From assembly GCF_014205155.1 (NCBI RefSeq), contig NZ_JACHMX010000001.1, forward strand, positions 3,286,001 through 3,350,000: 64,000 bases of DNA. The letters are read 5' to 3'. The notes under the pieces were generated by a model. It saw nothing but the letters and a program-made list of their open reading frames with translations, ran no database searches and was not told the origin of the DNA. Position numbers and translations under genes: made by a program. Positions 33,985-42,054 of the stretch are shown piece by piece (position 1 is the stretch's first letter; each line of letters starts with the position of its first letter). The DNA comes from Amycolatopsis umgeniensis. GTDB lineage: Bacteria; Actinomycetota; Actinomycetes; Mycobacteriales; Pseudonocardiaceae.

Positions 33985-34900
33985 ACTTGTGATCGGCATG
34001 GTCGTGCCAGACCACTTCCGGGACACCAGCACCCGCCGCCCAGGAAGCTTGGGCGTCGTACGGCGGTGAGTACGTCCGTTGCAGCGCTCGGAGACAGTCT
34101 TTCCGTTGGCTCCCTTAGGATTGATGCCATAGCACCCACAACGCGCACCGAGTCGAGCAGGGCGTCACCGGCAGTTCAGCGTGAAGACGGTCGTGGTGAT
34201 CCCGCTGTGCCAAGGTGTCCGCGTCGACCACCTCACCCGTGGACTTAGTCAGGTAGTCGATGTGACGCACGGATTCCTCTGTGCCGCCTAAACCTCCTTC
34301 AAGCGCACCTGACGGCCGAACGTGACCGCACGCGCCGATTCCCCCACCGCGTCGCGGGCTTCATCGAACAACAGCAGCGGTTGCCAGGTGCCCGGGTCCA
34401 ACAAACGTCCGAGAACCCATGTCCACAGCGGTTCCCCGGTCCATGTAGACGATCTCGTCATGGTTCGACCACCATACTTGGCGATAGGTGGCCTCAGTGA
34501 CCATCCGGATGCCCTCGTGCGAGATGGAGCTTGGAGGGCGGTGGCAGGTGCGGAGCCTCCGGTTGGGGTTCCACGGTGGCGAAGTACTGCACGTCCCAGC
34601 CAACCACGCGCCGCAGGTTCTGCCACCACCTGTCCACCAGCGCCGAGAAGTGCACCGCGCCCCGAGCGGCCCGCCGGTAGTCGTACGTCGACGGGTTCAC
34701 CGGCGAGCCGTCCGACCACACGGGGGCCGGGCTGTAGGTGTCGCAAGTGAGCGTAACGAACATCGACGGCCGGAAGCACCCCGCCTACTCCTTCCTATCG
34801 TCGCCGAGCAAACCTTGCGTCGGGCAGGTTCGGCGCGTCCTGCCGCCGCCTGGTCGGACGCTTCTCCAGGGTGTCGAGGGCAGGCGGCGACCCGTCATGC
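33985..34900 (-). pseudogene. RepSA-type replication initiator, decayed
   Basis: Segments of the pSAM2/AICE replication initiator can be followed in order through at least four frames: RRRQDAPNLPD near 34830, FVTLTCDTYSPAP and RAAVHFSALVDRWWQNLRRVVGWDVQYF-type sequence (34560-34763), ATYRQVWWSNHDEIVYMDRG (34440-34500), VRHIDYLTKSTGEVVDADTL (34190-34270), AQRDHHDRLHAELPVTPCS, and RRVLVSRKWSGTT (about 34000-34040). Frameshifts and small deletions separate them. This identifies the element as an AICE derivative that can no longer replicate by its own initiator. Confidence 0.82.
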
Positions 34901-34940
34901 CCGATGCCCGCAGCTCCTCGTCCACCGTGCCGACCTCTTG

Positions 34941-35129
34941 CTACTGCGCTTTAGGAACAGAAGGCGCTTGCGGCCGTCTGGCCGCCTTCAACACAGCCTG
35001 CTTCGAGTCGCGTAGGAGCTCTCTGCCAGGGCGGATCAGAAGTCCGACTGTTACTGCGACGATCCCGAGTGCAAGGCTAGCAACGCTGACCGCCCGCTCG
35101 CTGATTTCCTTGAAGAAAAGATTGGTCAC
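34941..35129 (-). CDS. Small putative membrane protein of the integrated element
   Basis: 62 residues. One hydrophobic stretch (AVSVASLALGIVAVTVGLLI) follows a charged start (MTNLFFKEISER) and precedes a basic tail. Its ATG overlaps the stop of the next upstream small frame (ATGA). AICEs often encode small membrane (Spd-like) proteins between the regulator and repSA, which is the position here. No homologue is firmly recognised. Confidence 0.45.
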   Translation of the reverse strand: MTNLFFKEISERAVSVASLALGIVAVTVGLLIRPGRELLRDSKQAVLKAARRPQAPSVPKAQ

Positions 35130-35218
35130 CCCGCCATCGTCAAGACGATGAACGAAACGATAAAGAGAATTACGTTGGGGTGCTGCGAGCGCGACTCCCG
35201 GCTCTGCCGTGCCTCCAT
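35126..35218 (-). CDS. Short hydrophobic peptide upstream of the membrane protein
   Basis: About 30 residues from ATG 35218, ending HPNVILFIVSFIVLTMAG, a single membrane span. The stop overlaps the start of the 62-residue membrane protein, suggesting coupled expression. The frame continues upstream without clear coding character, so the start is uncertain and the peptide may be a relic. Confidence 0.3.
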   Translation of the reverse strand: MEARQSRESRSQHPNVILFIVSFIVLTMAG

Positions 35219-35445
35219 AACGATCCTCGACCTTCCATGTTCCAGTGCGCCGGGACGTACGAGCGTTCTGATACGTCTGATTTCTGGAAGTCGCAAGTTC
35301 CCTCTAGTCTTGCATCGAGCGATTCTCAATTTCCATAAGGGTTTCAGCTCACTAAGGAGAGCTATTGGCAGTAGCTACCTACCCGCAACGGCGTGAGATA
35401 AACGCACCCGTCGTACTAACACCGGATGAAGCACGGCTATCTCCT

Positions 35446-35711
35446 TCAGGAGATTGGCCACAGCCGTTCGACGACCGCCTGCACGCTGTCCCGAGGGCCG
35501 CGGCGAGATGGTGAAGCTCGATCATATCCAGTCGCCGCTCGCCGGCCCCGCACTTACTCACAAACGACTGTGGTTCGTCGAGTCGTTCGGCGACCTGTAC
35601 CTGCGTCAAGCCAGATTCGAGGCGCAGTTCCCGAAGGAGCGTGCACAACCACTGGTACTCCGCAGAGTAGATTGACCTTTCCACACGGCAAGCCAACCGC
35701 AGCCTCGTCAA
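35446..35711 (-). pseudogene. XRE-family HTH regulator, frameshifted near its end
   Basis: An HTH_XRE domain is readable: SIYSAEYQWLCTLLRELRLESGLTQVQVAERLDEPQSFVSKCGAGERRLDMIELHHLAAALG. After ALG the frame runs on into unrelated sequence, but a one-base shift yields DSVQAVVERLWPIS and a stop at 35446-35448, the ending expected for this group. The usual SKyEsGeR motif reads SKCGAGER, another sign of decay. It was probably the element's maintenance or transfer regulator. Confidence 0.65.
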
Positions 35712-36041
35712 TATCCCAAAATAGGATACCGTCGCGTCCGGTCGAGGGAATCAGCCCTCTACCCAGCGGCCTCAGGAGGGGTTGTGGACATGAGCATTGC
35801 TCAGAGTGGTGGCGGCGGTGACGCCGGCGGCTATTCTGCCTCCCGTCTCGGACAGCGAGAACCTTGGGCGCCGTAACCGCCCAGGGCTCTCATTGCTATT
35901 CAACACGAGCACAAACCCTGCTGCATTAGAAGATGAATGAACCACTTGCTCGACCAGCCCTGCAGACCAAGCTTCGCCTCGCGGGGGCTCGCTACCGCAG
36001 TGACTGAAAGCAGGCTTCTCTTCCTCTCGCACACTGTGGCC
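35712..36041. other. Non-coding or fully decayed stretch
   Basis: Several short open frames on both strands show no recognisable motif and no consistent codon bias. Nothing can be assigned here. Confidence 0.5.
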
Positions 36042-36931
36042 ATGACCCCAACCTTGAACCGGCTCGTCGGGTGGCCGACCAGCGAACTCGGTAGGACGTT
36101 GCTCAGCTCCGGTGTCATCGCCGTCATCTTCGAGCAATACGACCGCAAGGAAGCCGAAGACCTTGCCAACTCACACTTTCGCAGCGCCATCCGACAGGAA
36201 GCGTCAGCCATCCGCGATGCCGTCCTTGACAGCTTCGCCTTCAGCCCGGACAGACTGAAGAACATTGCCTCAGACAGCACGCGCGACAGGATCGCAGCCC
36301 ACGCCATCGTGTTACGCCCGAGTAATCCAAAGCTGCCCGTGACACCTACACTGACCTGCGCGAACAGGTCATCCGCTCAATCTAGCGCTGGCGTGGCGAC
36401 GACGTTCCCGTCTCCTTGCGCCCCGGCAGGTGGTTCCCGCCGCACGCAAAGGCTCCATCTTCGCCGCCACGAGTCGCTGGAAGTATCTCGTCAGGCTGGC
36501 CAGCGCGACTATGCGCTTCGCCTGCGTTGCCTACATAGCGGAGTACCCCGATCTCCGGCGCGACCCAGTCACCACCTCAGCCTGGCGCTTCGAGCCACAT
36601 GGCCCCGTTGGGGCGGAGGCCAAGGAAGCCTTCGAGCTCGCGCAGCTGTCAGTCAACGGTAAGGAGTAAAAGATCCGACCCACCAGACGCCACGGAGCGC
36701 AGCTTTGGACTTGACAAGACCGCCTCAACTGACGGTGAGATCACGCTCGCGGTTACCTGGCGGGTACTAGCGCAACGCCACAGACACCTCCTGCACCTCG
36801 ATCCTCCAGACCCGTCGCGCGTTGAGAGATCTGCGGATTCAGTTGCGACGCGGACGATAGAAGTCGGTTTTGATGAAAAGATCTTCCTGCAGGCGGAGAT
36901 GGCGTTCGTGTGCGTATTTGGCGACGAGTGA
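36042..36931 (+). pseudogene. Decayed gene for a conserved actinomycete protein of unknown function
   Basis: Coherent protein-like sequence moves between frames. MTPTLNRLVGWPTSELGRTLL, then SSGVIAVIFEQYDRKEAEDLANSHF (a short hydrophobic stretch and charged helix) begins at 36042. TYTDLREQVIRS is in another frame near 36350, KYLVRLASATMRFACVAYIAEYPDL at 36480-36550, AWRFEPHGPVGAEAKEAFELAQLSVNGKE to 36665, and TDGEITLAVTWRVLAQRHRHLLHLDPPDPSR at 36730-36820. At least three frameshifts and one in-frame stop break it. The layout suggests a membrane-proximal N-terminus and a soluble C-terminal domain; I do not recognise the family by name. Confidence 0.5.
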
Positions 36932-37124
36932 GCAGCTCCCAGTCCATAAGTGGCAACACTGGACAAAACATGAGAATTATTCCTCTGGCCCCGCAGTCCA
37001 ACTAACCTGCGTTAGTGCCGACCGATGAACACACAGAGTTACATTTCGTCTGCGCAGCCCTCCAAAGAGACCTGCGTCACAGACATGCTACGATTGAAGT
37101 AAATAACTTGAAAGGGTGCGGTTG
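36932..37124. other. Short non-coding segment before the cyclase cassette
   Basis: It contains the lower-GC leader of the following gene, including TACGAT near 37090 as a possible -10 element and AAAGGG as ribosome-binding site at 37111-37116. No other feature is visible. Confidence 0.35.
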
Positions 37125-37748
37125 ATGAAGGAATACAATTGGAACAGTACCGATCGACAGGCGGGAGATATCCGCCTCCCGGCTGAACTCATGCCGAACC
37201 GAGTCGCGTTAACGGCTACGGCAATCGTTACTTCCAATGATTCCTCACGGGTCCTGCTCGTCGACCCGCATCCCGAAGGAACGTGGGATACCTGGATGTT
37301 CCCATACGCGTCGCTCATTCTCGACAAAAAGCAGATCGAGGACGACTCGAAGAGTGTGAGCAAGCGAAAGTTTCTTGATTTAGAACCCGGTGTCACTTTG
37401 GGCACACTAGGCGCTGCGCTTGATGAGTTAATGGAAGTCTATCGCGACGAGTATCGTCAGGCACTAGATACCAACTTGAACAATATTATGCCGGACGTGG
37501 TAGGCGACTGGAGTGGCGATCCGTTTTACGAACATTATACTCTGAAGTACTCGCGAACTTCGGAAAGCTATACTGCTTATCGTTTCAGCTACTACGCGCG
37601 AACGTCATCAACCGAACCCTCAACAGTTGACTATGTGTGGGTGCAGCCGGACACCTTGCTTTCGATAGATATCGAGAAAGACGCGATTAATGGAAAGAAG
37701 GTCGCAGAAGGCGACCCAGACGCACTGCGACACCTAATGAACATCTAA
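37125..37748 (+). CDS. Nudix-fold-like protein without a catalytic Nudix box
   Basis: 207 residues from ATG 37125 (AAAGGG eight bases upstream). NRVALTATAIVTSNDSSRVLLVDPHPEGTWDTWMFPYASL resembles the opening strands of a Nudix domain (a.ailv..dgrvLLv...g.W.lP). The GxxxxxExxxxREUxEE box is missing; the corresponding helix reads LGAALDELMEVYRDEYRQAL. The C-terminal part (YTAYRFSYYARTSS...VDYVWVQPDTLLSIDIEKDAINGKKVAEGDPDALRHLM) fits the closing Nudix strands. The N-terminal half of the next protein has the same outline, so the two may be a sensor or scaffold pair. Function unknown. Lower GC than the core genes and TTA codons point to transfer. Confidence 0.6.
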   Translation: MKEYNWNSTDRQAGDIRLPAELMPNRVALTATAIVTSNDSSRVLLVDPHPEGTWDTWMFPYASLILDKKQIEDDSKSVSKRKFLDLEPGVTLGTLGAALDELMEVYRDEYRQALDTNLNNIMPDVVGDWSGDPFYEHYTLKYSRTSESYTAYRFSYYARTSSTEPSTVDYVWVQPDTLLSIDIEKDAINGKKVAEGDPDALRHLMNI

Positions 37749-37764
37749 GAATCGGGTTATCGCC

Positions 37765-39117
37765 ATGACGTACGAGATCATCGACTGTGACGACGACTTC
37801 ATGCGTCTTCCGGTCGCGCCGGCTCAAGTCTGGGTTATAGCGTCGCTCGAGATGTGCGTACGGAATCGCGGTACCGACTATCTACTGCTTACATACCCCA
37901 GCTACCCACTGAACGGCGCCAGCAACCCGAATGGTCATGATGAGGGATATTGGGCAATCCCATTTGTTGCATTCCCAGTTCCAATATCTTACTCCGCCCC
38001 GACCACGGCTGGCTCGCTGCGTTCGCTAGCTGGGACGATTGGTATGCCAGTACTGAAAGAAGCTGTATCTCAGCTAGCGTATCAAATGGGATTGCAGGAT
38101 ACCATCTTCGACTATCGTGGGGAGTTCTTTGAGCTAAAGAACTCCCCACGTACACCTGAACTAGTCAAGGCGTATAAGGTCGTTCGTTTCGGCTTGACCA
38201 GCCTGGCCTCAGTCTCAGTTCGCAACCTCGCCGATCCGGACGTGCGCTACGGATATGCCTATCTGCCACTTTCGAACTATGAGGTAGCAACAAAAGTTAA
38301 GCATAGTCCTGCACATCACCGAACGGAGAGATGGTATCTCGGTAAACCTCTAATGAGTGATATCGACTATATTCTGAGCGATCAGGGGCGCCGTCGTTCG
38401 ATAGCGACGACAAGTATCGACATTGATGATCAAGTATTCTTCCGCCGGGAGACCGGTTTACTACTGGCAGCAGACCTGAGCGGCTACGGAGCCGCCTTGA
38501 GGTATGTGCATGAAAATATGCGCTCATTTCGCGAAGACCCAACAGCGATCCAAGACAGCTTCCGACGGGCAGTCTCGGAGTCATTCGAACGCATGCTGAC
38601 TCGATTGGGAGCAACACAGGTTCAATTGGCTGGGGACGGTTTTGTGGCCGCGCTACCTAAACGCGTAACACAAGATCTTCAGCACGCAGTAGTCGAAGTG
38701 TTGTCCGAATGGCGTCTTGTGGTCGACGATGTAGCTAGCCTCAACGCAGCCATAAGAGACCCAAAGTTTCAAGTTGGGTCTCGGATTGCCTTGCATCTGG
38801 GTGATTACTCATACGGCAGAGTCGGAGGGGCTGGCAGCTTTTCGGCGGCCTTCGACGGAGCAGCTATCATCGAAGTCGTAAGGCTGGAACAAGGACTCGG
38901 CGCAGCGATGAAGCGACCGAAAGATGGTCTCGAAACGGTCGAACCCTTGCCTCAGAAGGGCAATTGCGTCGCTATAAGCCAGGATCTCGAACAATCACTG
39001 GAGTGCTGCTCGGAATTAGAGGACTCAAGCTTCACACTGCTAGGCCATTACCGGTTGGAGTCGAAGGAGTCGACAGCAACGGCACTGGTGGGAGAGTTGA
39101 ATTCTGATGAGAGTTGA
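37765..39117 (+). CDS. Nudix-like/class III nucleotide cyclase fusion protein
   Basis: 450 residues. Residues 1-220 resemble the preceding Nudix-like protein (WVIASLEMCVRNRGTDYLLLTYPS...GYWAIPFVAF). Residues 230-420 form a class III cyclase domain: metal-binding Asp237 in LLLAADLSGYG, Asp291 in QLAGDGF, the SRIALHLGDYSYGRVGG segment (339-355) and catalytic Arg373 in VVRLEQ. The purine-selecting Lys/Asp of adenylate cyclases are Gln287 and Ala362, and the transition-state Asn is Ile369. It could be a pyrimidine cyclase (PycC-like) or a divergent or inactive cyclase. Codon 232 is TTA. It lies 16 bases after the Nudix-like gene, and its 3' end overlaps the cupin gene by 11 bases. A PycTM effector gene lies 2.9 kb downstream. 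Confidence 0.72.
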   Translation: MTYEIIDCDDDFMRLPVAPAQVWVIASLEMCVRNRGTDYLLLTYPSYPLNGASNPNGHDEGYWAIPFVAFPVPISYSAPTTAGSLRSLAGTIGMPVLKEAVSQLAYQMGLQDTIFDYRGEFFELKNSPRTPELVKAYKVVRFGLTSLASVSVRNLADPDVRYGYAYLPLSNYEVATKVKHSPAHHRTERWYLGKPLMSDIDYILSDQGRRRSIATTSIDIDDQVFFRRETGLLLAADLSGYGAALRYVHENMRSFREDPTAIQDSFRRAVSESFERMLTRLGATQVQLAGDGFVAALPKRVTQDLQHAVVEVLSEWRLVVDDVASLNAAIRDPKFQVGSRIALHLGDYSYGRVGGAGSFSAAFDGAAIIEVVRLEQGLGAAMKRPKDGLETVEPLPQKGNCVAISQDLEQSLECCSELEDSSFTLLGHYRLESKESTATALVGELNSDES

Positions 39118-39853
39118 TATTTCAAATCTGCGCCACCTGGAGAGGGAAATTGCATGTGCACTTATGCAGACCAGCGCGGCAGCTTCTCGCCTATCAGCTG
39201 ACTACTTGCAGCAACTTGCCTCCTTGATGGGGCAGAACATGATTCAGCAAGGCCCTGGTAAGCGTCTGCAGCGAGCTAGGATACATGATAACGGGTTTTT
39301 AAAACTGCTGGCTGTAAATGGTGACGAGTGGGAAGATGACTCGTTAAATGGGTATAGACTGGTCTTGCATATCTGGGATACATCGATCGACGCAGCATCG
39401 GTCGAGAACGTTCACAACCATCGATGGCCGTTCTGGAGCACCTCCGTGTGTGGAAGACTTGGCTGGGAGCACTATACAGTTTCGTCAGAGAGTGGTCCCG
39501 ACCCAACGCATTGGAGATTCCGCTACGCCAGTCCCGGTAGCGCCGACTCGTACAGCATGATTTCCGTTGGGCCTGCTGTTCTGGCGCGAAGTTTCAAAGC
39601 AGCCGTCGAGCGAGGAACATCGATCGCGATGGAGTGCCATGAACTCCATAGAGTTCAGCGATTGGGTTCGTCGCCAGCAGCAACGATTGTTCTTCAAGGC
39701 CGACCGATACGGGAAGAAACGGACGTTTTCGCAAATTACGACGGTATCGATGAGAGGGAGGAACCGCTAAAGAAGATTGCAGTGAAGCTCCAAACGTGTT
39801 CTCCCGCGGAGACTGCGACGCTACTGGATAGTATCATTCATTCAACTCCATAA
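39107..39853 (+). CDS. Cupin/cysteine-dioxygenase-like protein
   Basis: 248 residues. The cupin core is recognisable: ENVHNHRWPFWSTSVCGRLGWEHYTV (metal-ligand histidines in HNH) and ECHELHRVQRLGSSPAATIVLQGRPIREETDVF (third His). The N-terminal 60 residues are helical and unrecognised. Similar predicted non-haem-iron proteins exist, but no reaction can be assigned. The start codon lies in the last 11 bases of the cyclase gene, so this protein is made together with the cyclase and probably belongs to the same system. Confidence 0.6.
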   Translation: MRVDISNLRHLEREIACALMQTSAAASRLSADYLQQLASLMGQNMIQQGPGKRLQRARIHDNGFLKLLAVNGDEWEDDSLNGYRLVLHIWDTSIDAASVENVHNHRWPFWSTSVCGRLGWEHYTVSSESGPDPTHWRFRYASPGSADSYSMISVGPAVLARSFKAAVERGTSIAMECHELHRVQRLGSSPAATIVLQGRPIREETDVFANYDGIDEREEPLKKIAVKLQTCSPAETATLLDSIIHSTP

Positions 39854-39863
39854 CTTGCATATT

Positions 39864-40439
39864 CTATTTGTCAGATTCGGCACTAAGAAAGCGTCGGACG
39901 GCAATCTCGAGCGCACGTCCGTAACCAACGGGCCTGAATCTGGCCAGATCAAGGTTGCGGAACATCTGATCAGGCGTACGAGGCGCGATACTTACTGACA
40001 TTTCCGACAATGAACAGAGATCCCCGGCAGGCGCCGGAATCGTTTCGGAAGTGACTACCAGACCAAGAGCATTCGTTAGCCCGAGACGTTGAGCCGCCAC
40101 CATGCGATGGACGCCGTCGACTAAGTTGAAGTAGCTGTCCTGACGCTCCACGACAGGCGGGACGAGAATTTTAACTAGTGGAGACGTTGCTGATCTAGCA
40201 GAAATATATGGGGCAAGTCCCTGCTTGAAGAACTGCATAAGAAGCTTCTGGGCCGCATCGAGTCGATAGCGGCGAGCACAGTGCACGAGAGAGCGAACGC
40301 TGGCAATTTCGACGGGTTCAACCTGAACGTTACAATCTGCATAAGACGACGGCCACATCTCCCGAAGACTTTGCCTAACAGCCGTACAGATCCGTTGACT
40401 GTCTTCCGCGCGCAGCAACATGACCATAGTCCTGGTCAA
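39864..40439 (-). CDS. ParB-like N-terminal domain protein
   Basis: 191 residues. The core LVPPVVERQDSYFNLVDGVHRMVAAQRLGL (about 92-121) carries the DGvHR motif (108-112) of the ParB/Srx superfamily, which in other members binds CTP or ATP. No HTH follows, so it is not a partition ParB. Its ATG overlaps the stop of the nucleotidyltransferase gene (ATGA), indicating a coupled pair. Convergent with the cupin gene, ten bases apart. Function unknown. Confidence 0.62.
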   Translation of the reverse strand: MTRTMVMLLRAEDSQRICTAVRQSLREMWPSSYADCNVQVEPVEIASVRSLVHCARRYRLDAAQKLLMQFFKQGLAPYISARSATSPLVKILVPPVVERQDSYFNLVDGVHRMVAAQRLGLTNALGLVVTSETIPAPAGDLCSLSEMSVSIAPRTPDQMFRNLDLARFRPVGYGRALEIAVRRFLSAESDK

Positions 40440-41260
40440 TCTCCCAACGAGTCAATTGCAGTGCGGATGCTCGTAGCGATCACGGTGTCCGTGATGTCGA
40501 GTCGGGAATGGTACGTGAGCATTTGCGTCGATCGATCGAACCATTCGCTGGCGGCGCGCAGGCAAGCGAGTATGGAGTCGCTACCGTATGCCGGCGCCAT
40601 AAAGTTAAGATCTTCAGCGCTTCGCCGGCCAACTTCATGCTCTAAACGTGTTAGAGGTGAGCGCGTCAGCCCAGGCATGAAGCATCCTTGTTGCATCCTT
40701 AAGATGGTCAACATGGGGACACGCATTTCAGCAACATATCTGAGAGCGCGCCAAAGTTCCTCGCGTCGCAGGCTGCGCGCAGCAAAAAGCATCCTTATCC
40801 AGAAGTATCTATATGCTTCGACGTAATCGTCCAAAGGGTCACATTGAATGTCTGTCGATTTGCGAATCAACTCGGTTAGATAGCCACTTCGATCTAACAG
40901 TACACGGTGGGAAGTGGACCAGGCTGGTGACGGCGATACGGTAAGGTAATTGTTGAAATTTAGTTGACACACTGTGAGATCAAAGAATACGACGGTACAC
41001 GAATAGCCAAAGTTTGCTACGCACACCGGCCCTCGCCTAATCGCGTACGCACCGAGGCGCGCAATGAAGATAGCAAGTCGATTAGTTGCGTAGCTATGTA
41101 GATCTGATACTGCTACAAGCACGAAGAGGTCAATGTCCGAGTACTTATCGGCCTCTCCGCGACCCAGTGAGCCACCTATTGAGATAGCGTCGATTTCGCT
41201 GAAATCGTCTTCTCTTGCGATAGCAAGGACGGTGTCCAGCAAGTCATCGACTCTGGTCAT
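40436..41260 (-). CDS. Nucleotidyltransferase, Pol-beta superfamily
   Basis: 274 residues from ATG 41260. The signature GGSLGRGEADKYSDIDLFVLV (29-49) provides the GS loop and the two metal-binding aspartates Asp42 and Asp44 of Pol-beta-type transferases. The remaining C-terminal region is helical, as in aminoglycoside adenylyltransferase-like enzymes. It could be a small-molecule or protein nucleotidyltransferase, or an antitoxin-type MNT enzyme. It is the first gene of a two-gene minus-strand unit with the ParB-like protein and is divergent from the methyltransferase. Confidence 0.72.
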   Translation of the reverse strand: MTRVDDLLDTVLAIAREDDFSEIDAISIGGSLGRGEADKYSDIDLFVLVAVSDLHSYATNRLAIFIARLGAYAIRRGPVCVANFGYSCTVVFFDLTVCQLNFNNYLTVSPSPAWSTSHRVLLDRSGYLTELIRKSTDIQCDPLDDYVEAYRYFWIRMLFAARSLRREELWRALRYVAEMRVPMLTILRMQQGCFMPGLTRSPLTRLEHEVGRRSAEDLNFMAPAYGSDSILACLRAASEWFDRSTQMLTYHSRLDITDTVIATSIRTAIDSLGD

Positions 41261-41334
41261 ACGAAGAAATATACGCTGCGCACGGCGTTGAGACAAGGGA
41301 TAACCGGGCGAGATAGTACATATAGACTAATCGT

Positions 41335-41364
41335 ATTGACCAGTTGGTCAATATCTCTTATAGT
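41335..41364 (+). promoter_or_regulatory. Promoter with palindromic operator; leaderless methyltransferase mRNA
   Basis: TTGACC (41336-41341) and TATAGT (41359-41364) have an ideal 17-base spacer; the predicted start is at or next to the ATG at 41372, so the transcript is leaderless. The -35 hexamer lies within ATTGACCA-GT-TGGTCAAT (41335-41352), a perfect eight-base palindrome, which implies repression. The mirrored TTGACC points toward the divergent nucleotidyltransferase gene. Confidence 0.65.
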
Positions 41365-41371
41365 CGATAAT

Positions 41372-42052
41372 ATGCATGGAGGTCAGCCTTGGGAAGACCG
41401 AGCACATAGTTGGATAGATTGGGTTCGCGCTGAAAGACGCAGTGGATTTACGAGTCAAACTTGGCCAGCACTGGAAGCTATCTTGCCCAGCCATGTCGCC
41501 GGACGCGTTCTTGATCTTGGCTGCGGTGAGGGCCGATCGGCGCGCGAGTTGACTTGGAGCAGTTATGACGTTGTGGGAGTTGAGAGTTCGTCCACACTCG
41601 CAACGGCCGCACGTTTTCACGAGGTACCTACCAGAGTTCTTCTTGGTGATGCAACAAGCCTCCCGTTTGCGGATAGCTGCTTCAGCCTGGTGGTAGCGTG
41701 TATGTCACTACAAGATATTGTTGACTTGCCGACAGCTTTGTCGGAGGTAGGCCGCGTCTTAGAAGCGGGCGGGTCTCTTTGTCTAAGTATTCGTCACCCG
41801 TCTTTTACCGCAATTGGGGGGTCCTGGGAACGCGAACGTCCGCGCCGCCAAGTGCAAGAGTACTTGAAAGAACGTACGTATGAAGAGCATATGTCGAACG
41901 GGCCACAAGAGATGAGGTTCGAAAGTTTTCATCGCCCACTAGCGGCATATGTTGGTGCAATCACCGCAGCTGGTCTGGCTGTAACGTGCCTGAATGAGAT
42001 AGGTGACGGGGTTCTCCCACAGCTACTTGTCGCTCGAGCAATAAAGTTATGA
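41372..42052 (+). CDS. Class I SAM-dependent methyltransferase (island)
   Basis: 226 residues from ATG 41372. Motif I is VLDLGCGEGRSARELTWSSYDVVGVE, followed by LLGDATSLPFADSCFSLVVACMSLQDI and LEAGGSLCLSIRHPSF, a Methyltransf_11/UbiE-like pattern usually acting on small molecules. It has its own regulated, leaderless promoter and is convergent with the PycTM-like gene, with two bases between stops. Substrate unknown. Confidence 0.78.
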   Translation: MHGGQPWEDRAHSWIDWVRAERRSGFTSQTWPALEAILPSHVAGRVLDLGCGEGRSARELTWSSYDVVGVESSSTLATAARFHEVPTRVLLGDATSLPFADSCFSLVVACMSLQDIVDLPTALSEVGRVLEAGGSLCLSIRHPSFTAIGGSWERERPRRQVQEYLKERTYEEHMSNGPQEMRFESFHRPLAAYVGAITAAGLAVTCLNEIGDGVLPQLLVARAIKL

Positions 42053-42054
42053 TG

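Noticed and set aside
34500..34760. Plus-strand frames in the repSA region as separate genes
   Set aside because: They are antisense shadows of RepSA segments, which show clear family motifs on the minus strand.
41300..41352. Mirror-image promoter for the nucleotidyltransferase gene using the reverse TTGACC of the palindrome
   Set aside because: No good -10 hexamer occurs at 16-19 bases on the minus strand, so the symmetry is better explained by an operator.
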